From Panonychus citri (taxonomy: Eukaryota; Arthropoda; Arachnida; Trombidiformes; Tetranychidae), in NCBI RefSeq assembly GCF_014898815.1, contig NW_026515518.1:310001-374000 (forward strand): a stretch of 64,000 bases of DNA, written 5' to 3'. Below, in pieces: positions 24,472 through 36,792 of this stretch. Below the pieces are notes generated by a model. The model saw only the letters and a list, made by a program, of their open reading frames with translations. It did not search any database and had not been told where the DNA came from. Position 1 is the stretch's first letter, and each line of letters starts with the position of its first letter. The translations under genes were made by a program, and so were the position numbers.

Positions 24472-26426
24472 ATGTCTGATCTTGACTTAACTAAAGACTT
24501 AATTCACAATGATTCGAATTTTAGTAAAAACTCACTAGCCGCTCCTTCCTCTTCAAGAGTTACAGGAGTTTCTCGGAAACCAACGATCTCAACCACAAGG
24601 TCTGGCAAGTCCACGGCCATTGATACCTTGACGACAAGCTTTAACGGATCACTTCTTAACTCATTTGCCTCTCTAAACATTGGTAATGATTCATTATGTA
24701 ATAAATCTGTGACCACGTCCATGTCCGCTCCTCCTGCTAAAACTCCGTGTAAAACACCAGGTAAAAAAGGAAATTTGAAACTTGAAAGGACACCCGGATC
24801 TGCGATGAAAAACCTTAAGACTCCTAGTAAAAGTCCAAGCAATGGGCCAGATAGGTATATTCCTAATAGAAATGCCATGAATCCTGAAATTAATCATTAC
24901 CTGGTAAGAAGAATCAACAATTTTCTCTTCAACCTTTTGTCCTCTAATTGACATTTATGATTTTGTCTTTAACTCATTGCTATTCTTTTTCTTTCTCCAA
25001 TTTTAGTTGACCCATGGAGATAAATCGACTAAAGAAAATGATGGTGAACCCGCTAAAGACACCACATTATCTCAATCTTCCAACCAAAAAGCAATTAGTG
25101 ACGCGCTTAATTGTGACATAAGTAACCATAGAATCCTCTGTTTTAATGACAAGGCTCCCGTAGCTCCAGAAGGTCATGCGAATAACCTAAAAGTCTTATA
25201 TAGCTCTTCGAAAGTGTCCAGTTCCTGTAAAAAATCCTCTCGACATATTCCCACCCAACCCGAAAGAATCTTGGATGCTCCTGAAATTAAAAACGATTAC
25301 TATTTACAACTATTGGACTGGAATAGTAATAATTTATTAGCTGTTGCTTTAGATAAAGATCTTTATCTTTGGAACGCATCAAATGGTACAATTAACCGAC
25401 TTGTTGAACTACCAGAGGGTGAATATATATCATCAGTCTCATGGTTTGATGGTAGTCATAGTATTGCCGTTGGAACAAGTAACCGTGAAGTTCAACTTTG
25501 GGACGCTGAGAAACAGAAACGTCTTCGAGTTATGCCAGGTCACTCTGCCCGTGTTTCAACCTTATCCTGGAATAGTCACATTCTTAGTAGTGGAGCAAGA
25601 AGTGGTCAAATTTTCCATCATGATGTTCGTATCGCTAACCATCATATTGGAACTCTTAATGGACACGACCAAGAAGTTTGTGGCCTTAAATGGGCCATTG
25701 GTGGTAACTATTTAGCCTCGGGTGGTAATGATAATACAGTTAATATTTGGTCTAAAGATCCTGGTTGTGATCGACCCATTTACACTTTCACTGATCATCA
25801 AGCTGCAGTCAAGGTGAGTTGTCATTTAAACTTTAATACGATTTTATTTTTAATCATTTCTTGTTAATTTCTATTCTAGGCCATTGCATGGAATCCATGG
25901 AAACCCAATTTGTTGGCTACTGGAGGAGGTACTGCTGATCGACACATACGAATTTGGAATATAAATAATGGAACAAACCTTTACTCTGTTGATACTAAGT
26001 CTCAGGTAATTTTCTACTCTAACATGTGAACTTTTCTATTATTAAGACTATGCAAAGTTTTTTCTTCTTCTTCAAATTGGATGAATCTAATTTCTATTTA
26101 TATTTCTTTTCTATCTTTAGGTTTGCGCTATTCTTTGGTCAAAAGAGTATCAAGAGCTTATTTCGGCTCATGGTTATGCTAATAATGAATTGATCATCTG
26201 GAAATATCCTGGAGTCACTAAAATCTCTGAACTTCGAGGTCACACTCAAAGGCTATTAGGACTCTCCATGAGCCCCGATGGATCGACAGTTGTCTCATTG
26301 AGCGCTGATGAAACATTGAGGTTCTGGGAATGTTTCCAAACGGACACTGAAAAAAAGAAAAAGGCAGAACTCAGAGCGTACAAGGAGAAACTTGGTAATA
26401 ATCCATTGAGAGGCAGCATTCGATAA
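24472..26426 (+). CDS. CDC20: CDC20 / fizzy, APC/C activator
   Basis: WD40 co-activator that recruits substrates to the APC/C at mitosis and is the target of the spindle checkpoint. Exons 24472-24903, 25007-25813, 25880-26005 and 26121-26426, all phase 0, give 556 residues (human 499). The regulatory elements are present in order: C-box DRYIPNR at 127-133, a KEN box at 153-155, the MAD2-interaction motif LKVLY at 205-209, then the junction PERILDAPEIKNDYYLQLLD and seven WD40 repeats (for example SHILSSGARSGQIFHHDVR and ASGGNDNTVNIW). The C-terminal Ile-Arg tail, which docks on APC/C TPR subunits, is intact. The N-terminus has several TP/SP sites of CDK type. MAD2-binding and C-box features separate it from CDH1/fzr. 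Confidence 0.97.
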
Positions 26427-26572
26427 TCGTTCGATATGAGTTGCATTAAGTAGTAGTAATTAATTAGTGAGAATTATTCAAAAAGGATGAGAAAAGTTTA
26501 TGTTCATGATGAGTTTCCATTGATCCATAAGGTGAAAACTTAATCATGAATAGTAAATCTTAATCCTTATTG

Positions 26573-26589
26573 AATAAATGAACAATAAA
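26573..26589 (+). terminator. Polyadenylation signals of CDC20
   Basis: Two AATAAA hexamers (26573 and 26584), about 150 bp after the stop codon. Confidence 0.5.
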
Positions 26590-27511
26590 TTAACAGTAAA
26601 CCTGATCAACCAAATCATCGCTCAATATAAATCATCATCACTTTACACCTTTTACACTAAATCATCCTTACTTTAAATCAATCATAATCACTTAAAATAA
26701 TTATTTTTAATAATTGACTGTTAAATTGTTCAATATGATAACTTTACACATGCTCCCTCATCCTCATCCTCATCATCATCTCTCTTGCTCTCCCTCTCTT
26801 TATCCTTTTTTCAATCAAACGATTACATTGTAAAACAAAATCTCTTATACAACTTTGATCATCTTTAAAACAATTAAAAAAAACTTGAGACAAATTTTCA
26901 CTAATCAAAGTGAAAACAGAAAAAAAAACCAAACCAAACCAACAATCAATTGAATCGGATCACACTACAGGTAATCAACAATTTAACCAATAAGGTAAGA
27001 TTAACTCATCTAACTAAATTGCGATTCTGTGTAATAACTATTGGTGATTATAACAATTACTTGGTTAAATCAAATTGATTACATGATTTAATTACTTATA
27101 ATTAACTTGGGATCAGGTAAACATGTTGTAAATGAGAAACCAGAGTAAGTTAAATTAAAGAATGAGACAAATCAATTAATGATTATAACCAAATGATCAA
27201 CAACAATTTAACCAGAATAAACAATTTAACTTCAATCCATATGGTTAAAAACAAAACAAAATCCAAATGAAAAGCAACAAAATTATCAACAACAACAATC
27301 AACTAAACTAATATGATATAAATTATTAATGAGAAGAAACAAAAATGAACTGAATCAAGCTGAATATGATTAATATCATGAAATTGTGGGGGAAGTGGTT
27401 GATCATATTAAGGTTTCCTTATTGGCTTCACAATTAAATCAACCCAATCCAATATATTGTGTGTCCAACAAGTTACAATGCTTGTTTCCTCCTCCATCTC
27501 CCACCACCACA

Positions 27512-27544
27512 CCCCAATTCCCACTCCCACTCCCACTCCCTCCC
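27512..27544 (-). other. Potential G-quadruplex motif
   Basis: The plus strand has six C-runs of three or four separated by one to five bases (CCCC AATT CCC ACT CCC ACT CCC ACT CCC T CCC). The minus strand can therefore form a short-loop G4. It is conspicuous in such AT-rich DNA. Confidence 0.7.
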
Positions 27545-30377
27545 AGCATGTTATCATATAAAAACACATACTGATATATTGATTTTGTTTGTTACTCAAT
27601 TAAATCAACAATTTCAACACAAACTCAACAATCAAAGTAACAATTTCACCTTAGCCTTAAATTTATATTTTCCTCTCATGATTTAATTCAATTGATTTGA
27701 TTTTGTTTCCATTTGGTAAAAATTGTATTCTTATTATTAGTTAATTGCTCAGTTAGTAATTTCTTGAATTTTAATGATCCGATGATATGTGATAATGAGT
27801 ATGATTAAATTGTTAATTGTTACTTTTCCGACTCCTCATCAAATTGATTGTTTAATTTTTTGGGTTTTTTTTTCTTGATTGATTGATTAGTTAATTTGGT
27901 TTTAAATTTATTTATTTACAGGAAATTAACTGATTTTTGGTTATAATACTTTAAAGATTATCCTGTTGGCTTGATACTTGGACAATTAACTTTGATTTTC
28001 TTGTTGATTTGTTTAAGAGGAAATAGATTAACAATAAGTTTCAACTAATCAGTTGATTTGATTTTACAATCCAATAAGTTTCAATTTGATGATTACAATT
28101 GACTTTGTATTGGTGATCAATGTCAAAATTTATATAAACAACTTGGTGATTAATGGTTAAATCAATTGTTAACAAGATTAATTGTTGATCAAATGATGAT
28201 TAGTTTAACATACAAAAAGACAATTTGATTAACAATCAATCAATTGTTAATGATTTTAAGTATTACCAACATGAATCAAAGTTAATCATCTCAGGTATTA
28301 TTATTTTATTCTGGTGTCAGTGTAATAATAATGATGATGATAACATTATTATCATCATGGTTTCATGGTGATAATAATACAAGAATCGTATTCTCAATAT
28401 CAATTGAAATTTACAATTTGATTGTAATCTAAATCCATGATTACGATTCAATCAAATCACTTGGATGACTGAGTAACTTTGTTTTTTTTTATCTTCACCA
28501 TGATAATAGTTTGGATTTCATGATGATGAAAAATGATGATTCTCATTGTTGAAAATTTGATCATCTTACTTTTTTCAGTCATTCTGAGTTTTACTCAGAA
28601 TTTTATTGAACTTTCCTAATCACAGTTGAACATGATTACTTCATGAGATTATCATGAGCTGAACTTATTTGTAACCATTTCGATAATTTCATTTATAACA
28701 TTGACCTTTTAAAAAACAGACAAAAACCCCAAAATCTAAAGATGACCTCAAGGGGATTAGGATTTGAGTTCAATTCTCTTGAAAAATAAGTTCGAAAAAG
28801 AAAAATTAATAGAGAGAAATTTTTCCTCCCTGTCCATCATTTGCTCACTAATATGCACGAGAATGATGAAGAAGATGATGATGATGATGATGACAGAAGA
28901 AGAGAAAATGAAAATTTCATGATAACATGAAAGGTTTACCAACAGGGAAGTGAAACTAATAATAACTGAATTGAATGGAAACTAATAATAAACACTGACC
29001 TTCATTGGTCAATCCTATTAATTGATAAATTGCTGGTCACTTGTTGACCTTATCAAGTGTCCATCATGAGAAAGCAATTTAAATTGCCAAGGAAAACTTT
29101 CCAACAATTTGAAAGCAAGAAAAAAGCTCCAATTAATTTGAACGTGTTTCTGATCATAATAAACACTCAGAACTTTTTTTTCTTCGAGATGAATATTTTA
29201 TATTCGATTGACAAGTTCATTGTTATCAAATTGTGCGACTCATACAGAATAATATCTGTGGAAAAAGTTTATTACATTTTTAGCACTTAGAACTTTTTTG
29301 AATTTTTATTCTTTTGAGATAAAAAAAAAGATAATTTCAAATTCTCTGCTTCTCTTTTCTGAATTTCTCAGAATTAGTCATGATATTTACTCATCATCAT
29401 TAGCTCATGATGATAATGTCACTTTTATATATTCACTTTAAGTTGTTCCGGTTCTAAACTTATGGTTTCGAGTAATTTTTTTCTCTTTTTTTCGAAGAAG
29501 AGAGAGAAAATAAGTTCGAACATTTTGTTCTATTCTCAATAGATTTTCTTCTACTGGTACATTCGAACTGGAAAATTGTTAGTCTTTTGTCTTCTTGTTA
29601 GCAACTTGAGACTGGAGCTCAGTTTTTCTTTCATGGATACGATTTGGTAACATAGTTTTCAATTCGATGTAAACAATAAGCTGAACATTTGGTCGAATGC
29701 TCGAAAAAGTTCAAGATATAAAAAAGAATAATTAATGATCATAAAGAAGGGAAAAAAATTCTCTACAAACTTAGTTAACTTTTTTTTCGAAAAAAAATTT
29801 CATCAGCAGTAATTATGCTTGGAAATAATTTGCTAATTATGAAAAGAAATTAATGTAAATGGTAATGAAATTTATCAAAATTTAATTAATTTGACAATTA
29901 ATCAATCAATTACTATAATAAGAGTTTATCAAAGAAAAAAAGAAAAGTTTTGAAAATGAAAGATGAAATTGATGAAACGGAAACGGAAATGATGAAGTTG
30001 ATGCGGAACAAAAAAGGTCGATATTCTTGTGAAATTTATCTTTATTTCTCTCTCTCTCTCTTATATCTTAATCTATTTTTAGTTGATCGACTCTTCCCCT
30101 TGTCATCATCTTCCAGTGATTTTAACCTAATTTCATTTCTTAACCAGAATCTCAAAAATTTATCACAAGTTAATAATTATTATCATGACGTAACCTTGAG
30201 GGAGTTGATGATAAAATTGGAAATACCTGATTCTCATCACTTAATCTATTCCTATGAGTTTATATCAAACTCACGTGGAAATGGCCTCAAAATTTTTCAT
30301 CTTCCTTCTTATCATCATCTCAATGTTTTCATTTTCTCTTCCAAATCTCAGTTTCTATCTTCCTATCTCTCCCTTCC

Positions 30378-30379
<2 letters not shown>

Positions 30380-30436
<57 letters not shown>
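30380..30436 (+). repeat. (CT)n microsatellite
   Basis: About 57 bp of uninterrupted TC dinucleotide. The open frames through it (Leu-Ser repeats) are artefacts. Confidence 0.95.
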
Positions 30437-30439
<3 letters not shown>

Positions 30440-33400
30440 GGTTATCTAATATTCAATCAATAAACTGAATCACCATGATAGTTTATTATTAGTTTCCAAT
30501 TGAAAAAACCTCAATCTCCTCCAGATGACAACAGTTAGTTGATTGCTTGTTGATCATCATTGATTTAAACTGTATCAATAATAATACACTTTTCTCAACA
30601 ATTTAACTTTGATTAACAATGATATTGTTAAAAGCTGATTGTTAATCATCAACATGATATGAAAGCTATTAAATACAAAGATGATAATAATTAATCATCA
30701 CAAAACAATTAGATTAGTCTAAGGGTCTTTACCAATGCAGGTTTATCAATAGTCAAATTGTTGATAATATTATGAAAAAAATGAGGGTTTTATTGGTTAA
30801 TTGTTACAATTGATTATTCAATCTAATTTTTTTCATTATTATCAATATTATTTAAATGACAATTTGATCACTTTTACCTTGATCACGTTTACCAATCGTG
30901 ACAATTAACAAATGAATTGAAATAAAACAAAAAAAAAGTTTCAAATCTTAATAAAGTTTTCAATGAAAATCAATAACTTTTGGTGTTTATACAATTAATT
31001 GTGGTGATTAAATTTCACCAATTGTAATTATATAATTAATTGTTAATAATTTGTTAATTATATATTGTTGGTGTGATAATTAATGGAGGAAAATCAAATT
31101 CCCATGTTATAATTTCCGTGTTCAGATCAAGATCTGAGTTTCCATGTTGATGATCATGATGAGTTAGATTATATTAATAGAAACATTCATTTCCAATTGA
31201 AGTTATCATGCTTAACCTGAAACTGACCACAGGTCAATAATTAACCAATTGAAATAGTAATTTTTGTCTTTCTTACTGTTAATCATTCACAAGATGATTA
31301 AGGTTGATCAATATCTTTAGTTAAATTAAATTGTGAGCTGATCACTGGTGATGACCAAGATGATAATCATCCTGGTCAGTGAATATCATCTTGCTGGTCA
31401 TTTATAAGTCATCAGCTGTAACTTATATCCAATCCTAATCACCATTAATTATTCACTCATCATCATATCAATTTCATTATCTAATCCATGATAAACATGA
31501 TCATCAGAACTTTTTTTGAGTTGGAAAATTTTTTCCCCTCTCTTCCTTCATCTTCTTCCAACTCGATGAAAATGAAACCAATTAATCATTTTAATTGATT
31601 ATTATTGATCACAACTAATTGTCAATCTTAACAAAGTTAATATAATTATTGACATAATCAGATCAGATTAATTGTCAAGTTAATTTAATTCGTGTTGATG
31701 ATTGTTAATCCTTATCGCCTTGTTGATGATTGTTTATCAAAATCAAATCCAATTGACCCTGGAACAATCAAATTAATGATTAATAAAATAAATATCATTC
31801 TAATCATGATATAGTTAAACCTAAACAATTAGATTACGGTGACAATTTAGATTCCAACATTTTTAATCAGCAAGAGATTTACAATCAACTGATTGTAATA
31901 ACTACCAAAGTTGATTGGTGATTCGTTTATTTATTTGATATTTTAGGTTAAATTGCAATTGCAATTAATCTAATTTTTTGTTTTATTTTCTTCCAATTGT
32001 GACAATTTATTTTAACCAAATAGATTTCAAGCTAAAACCAGAAACGGAAACAGATAATAATGATAACAATTACAATGGAGACACATAAGTTAATAATAAT
32101 ACACTAACCTATTAACGGTATAACCTAATTTGTTGTTAACAATCAAGCAAAAACCAAAATGATAATATTTGTCTTGTTGATATTATTGCTATTATTATCA
32201 TTATGATTATTATTTGATTGATTATTTTGTTGATTACTGACCAAAGGAAATGGTCAATGGTAATAGTAACAGAAGTGAAAGTTGATTAGTCTCCGGTTGG
32301 AGGATTGATGGTTAATGATTGAGTCAAACAAATTGATCAACAATTAATTCCTCAATTAAACCAACAATAAGATGAGTAAAGTTGAATTGTTGTCATGAGA
32401 AAAAAAGTTATAATTAATGTTTAGAAATTTATTCATAAAGTTGAATGATAACATTTCGATTTGTGAGAATTTGAATTGAGTTGTTTCAATTTCCATGGTT
32501 TAATAGCCTTAAACTCGGAAAGATGATGAATTCATGAGTCATAAGGTATTCAATTTCTGCTGATTGAAAAGTAGAACGAAAAGAAAAAAGTTCATTTTCT
32601 CTTTTCCATGAAAAAATCATCAACCACCCACAGAGAATCCCTTTTAGCCAAAGGTTAAAATAATGTCGAGCATCGAGTTGAATTCATCTCGAAAATCATA
32701 TTTAATGAACAATCCAAAATGCTATTGGTCATCATCATGGAAACGTTTCTTTTTTTTTTGAATATTATTCTCACCAAATGACCAGCTGATTAACACTCGG
32801 AATCTTCAGGGAGTGAGAAAAACTCTTATACACAATTCCCAGAATCTTAATAATCATCAACAGTTTACATGAGGTATTTGCCTATTAGATGTTAATATTA
32901 ACAAGGTAAATCCTGTGATCAACATGATCGCTTTTCTGAGTAAATTTTAGGAAATCGAATCCATGAATGTGATCTTTTCTGTCTTTTTTATGGTCAAACG
33001 GAACAACAATTACTTGCACCTTAAGTTGAACAGAGTAATCAAAGCTTTGATTAACCCTCGATGTTTTAATATCCCAGAGCGTGTGGTTGATACAATTAAA
33101 AAACTTATACTCATCTGATGCTCTTTGTTTATGATGAGAGTTTTAAAAATTTGAATGATGAATATTTTGAGAAAAACAAAATGAGTTAATAGTAAATGAA
33201 ATGAAATCTATGGTTAATTTTGGTTAGTGATGATAATGGTGATTATTAATCAGTTATGATATGCTGCTTTTGTTGATTGTTACATTGATTTTCATCTGAA
33301 TAGCAAGTAAATTATTCAATTGAAATGGAAATTGAAATCAACATCAATGAAGATACATGATAATCTGTTGAAACTTTTTCAATGTCATTCTGTTGATTCC

Positions 33401-35511
33401 TTTTGTAATGAGTATCAATGGTTAATGATTATGGTGATGATAATCATCATAACCGGAATAACGAGGTAATAGAGTGAATAACAGTGAAGATGAAGATCAA
33501 ATGACTTTGTAAAGTTATTACAAATAATCTTGACAGGATATCTGGAGTCATAATGATGGTCAGAAATTCAGAGATGATGATTTAAACATGAGAGAGGAAG
33601 ATAGGATGAGTATACAATGGATGGACTGATTGATGAATGAACTAAGAGAGAGAGAGAGAGAGCATTAAGATCAATAGATGAGGTCAAAATGTAACAATAT
33701 GTTTCTTGACCACAATATCTTTTTTTTTATTTGGTAATTTTTTCCCTCTCATCTTGATCATGATGACCAGTCAACCAACTGACCAGAAGAAGTTGTTTCA
33801 TTTTCATCAATCAACTTGTTGAGGTTGAAACGCAAACAAATATAACAGTAAATTTATGAGGCTTTTAAGGTCATGGTGGTTTCTTTTTTGCCGGTGGTGT
33901 AAGTTTTATTATTCTCTTTTTTCTACCGGAAGTTAACACTTATACAAGAACAAGAATGATGATGATGATGCGAAAAGATGAGGAAATGTTATGATGCTAA
34001 TATCTGATCATCATGCGAAAGTTACATCACTTATAAACATTTCGACTATTATAATGAGTTTGATTCTTTTCTTTTTCTACTTATCATCATCATCATCATG
34101 ATAATTATCTTCACCTTTTCTGACCCTAAATGTTAAATGTTTAGATTAAGACCAATTCTGTAATTCTGAGTAATTCTGTCGATGATTCAGTTCCATGTAT
34201 CTAAATTCGCGCATGAGTAACCATGAGTGATTTCATCTATCATTATTTTTTCATTCGATAGAAAATTGTGAGTTCTGAATATGTATTGATATCGAAATTA
34301 CAACTCACCATTCCAGGGGATAGAAAATGAATTTCTCAACCATTGGAAAAAAAAGTCGAAATTGATAAAAACTGAACTGTACTTCAAACTCTCTTCAGAC
34401 TATTTTCTCATAATATAACATTGGATAAAGAATAACAAACTAGAACATTAGAACAATGTTCTAAACGCGACGTAACATATTGTGTAAACATATTGTAACT
34501 TCTTCTCCTGTTACCTGTTGATTGGAAATCATTTTTCTCTACCAAAAATACTCAACAGTTTTAATTTATTGGTAAAAAAATTAACTCAAGTCAAGTGACA
34601 ATTAACGGCGAAGATGATTGAGCGACTAATTGGTTGATGATACGATAGAAACATATGATTAACGGTGAAGTGGTAAATGGAATAGCAAAATAATCGATAG
34701 TTAATCAATTTAATCAATTTCTTTTTCCAATTTTTTTCTTCGATAAATTATTGGAAAATGTTGTTAAGGATTAACGGATTGATTGATAATCCATATTGTT
34801 GATTTGAGAGAAGGTTGGTTTTTGTTGATTGTTGCGATTTTGGGTAAACATATGTTGATGGTTTGGTGTTGATCTGGATGTTTGGTTTTTCGTGGTGACA
34901 GTTGAAGGGACAACGTGTATTCTCAAGCAATAACAGAATTGATTAAATTGGATTTACATGTTATTAGCCCAGGAACACACTTTGCCCACCTCATGGATTT
35001 TATCATGAACTCAACAGATGGATAACGAAGACTGGAAAGTTATTACCATGAAAGAAGTAGGATGAAAATGCTTGAAGTTTACATGGTGATGGAATCAGAT
35101 GAAATGAGCTGTTCAATTGTTGTTATTTTGATGATGGTGGGTATTGATGGAGAAGGATGAAAGTGAGAAAAAGAGAGAAGAGAGAGAGGATGAGAAGGAA
35201 GATGAACACTGAACTGATGAGGAGAGTGTTTCTATGATAATAACAACATTTCTGGTTGAATCTTGTTATTTAATCTTGATCGAAATCACCAAACACGCAA
35301 AATCCTCAATGATGATCATTTTGATCTAAATCCACGTGACTTTTGCGTCCTTCTTCATCTTCCTACTCTCTTTCTATTCCTCTTTCTTTATCATCATCAT
35401 CCTTCGCTTACTTTCTCTCTCTCTCTTTCTCCCCCTTATTTTCATCTTCTTCCTTCACCTCCTCCTCTTTTTTTCTCATAGAGATACATGTTAAGATGAA
35501 TTTAGAGTTTT

Positions 35512-35513
<2 letters not shown>

Positions 35514-35572
<59 letters not shown>
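35514..35572 (+). repeat. (CT)n microsatellite
   Basis: About 59 bp of uninterrupted CT dinucleotide, the longest in the window, preceded by 150 bp of C/T-rich sequence. Confidence 0.95.
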
Positions 35573-35574
<2 letters not shown>

Positions 35575-36447
35575 TTTCTTTTATTCGATAATGCACTTAA
35601 TCACTCCCCCTTCATAATATCGACCTTATTGACTTGAGGATAGTCTTCAATATGTTTCTTGAACCTTTTTCGTGGTCAGTTTAATGGTCAAGTTAGATGA
35701 GATCACTTGGAAAACAATAATTCGTTTCCATATTGAATGTTACCTTTATCGATTAAATAATAAAAATGCAATAATTGACTATTTTAATCAGATTTTTATT
35801 GAGAATAGTCATACCATGAGGTTAGATCGGCAAAGAATTTAAGTAAATTTCAAAATTAGGCACCAAACAAATGAAATGATATTGGAAACTTTATCAACTT
35901 TTCGGACAATTGATGAATATGTTTGCAATAAACTAGCATATGGAAAAGTTCAGTTTTATCCAATTGTCGACATACAGATCACTTTTCTTAGATTTTGACT
36001 AATAATAAGCACTTATATAATATTATCCATTAACTGCTAATAATTTAAATTGCTAAGGTGATAACTTTTGTTACCTCACCTCATTCATATGAGAAAACTT
36101 AGTTTCTAAACCTCAAAAGCAACAAGTGATTAATTAACCTAATGAAACATTTTTACCAAGTTAATTTAATTAAAGTCTAATTGTTAATAATTAATTGGAA
36201 ATAGCCACTAATTGAAATCATTAATAATTCAAGAGCAAAATCGATTTGTTGATATCAATCAATAAACCAAAGTGGTTACAATTAACTTACGAAATGGATA
36301 AACTTAACTTATCGTAAAAAAGTTGAAAAATTCAAGAAATATTAATCGATAGACAGAAAAAAAATTCTAATTGTAATAGAATAGTAAATTAGAGCAACAA
36401 AATTCACCGAGAAATTAGTTTCCTCTCAGAAAAGTTGAAATTCTCAA

Positions 36448-36461
36448 CAACTAGATGGCAC
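36448..36461 (+). promoter_or_regulatory. CTCF-like site in the gene-poor region
   Basis: CAACTAGATGGCAC fits CCASYAGRKGGCRS at 13 of 14 positions and shares the TAGATGGCA core with the motifs upstream of NSF and CDC23. Binding is untested. Confidence 0.35.
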
Positions 36462-36769
36462 TAGACAGCTCATCGATTTTGAACCTTTCAAGTCGATGAT
36501 AATAATAAACATCATTCATCAAATGGTGGCCTGTTGCCTGTAAGCCACCAGATTCAGAATATACATTAACCATTAAGGAAAGAAAGAGAGAGAGAGAGAA
36601 AAAAAAATCAATCATCGAATTCTGAATATGCTCACAAAGACGAATAAAACTCTTCTCTTTTATTCCACCTCTTCTTCCTCTTCCTCATTTTCCCCCTTCT
36701 CATCACCATTTTTCGAGTGCGATTTATTAATATATTCAATCTTTAATTTCATCAATCGTCTTCCAATAT

Positions 36770-36792
36770 CTCTCTCTCTCTCTCTCTCTCTC
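36770..36792 (+). repeat. (CT)n microsatellite
   Basis: About 23 bp of TC dinucleotide. Confidence 0.9.

Noticed and set aside
28326..28380. Hairpin from ATGATGATAA / TTATCATCAT
   Set aside because: Arms are trinucleotide repeats, so pairing is trivial.
30254..30468. Leu-Ser repeat open frames
   Set aside because: Translation of the (CT)n tract; the same applies to the frames at 35263-35596 and 36628-36845.
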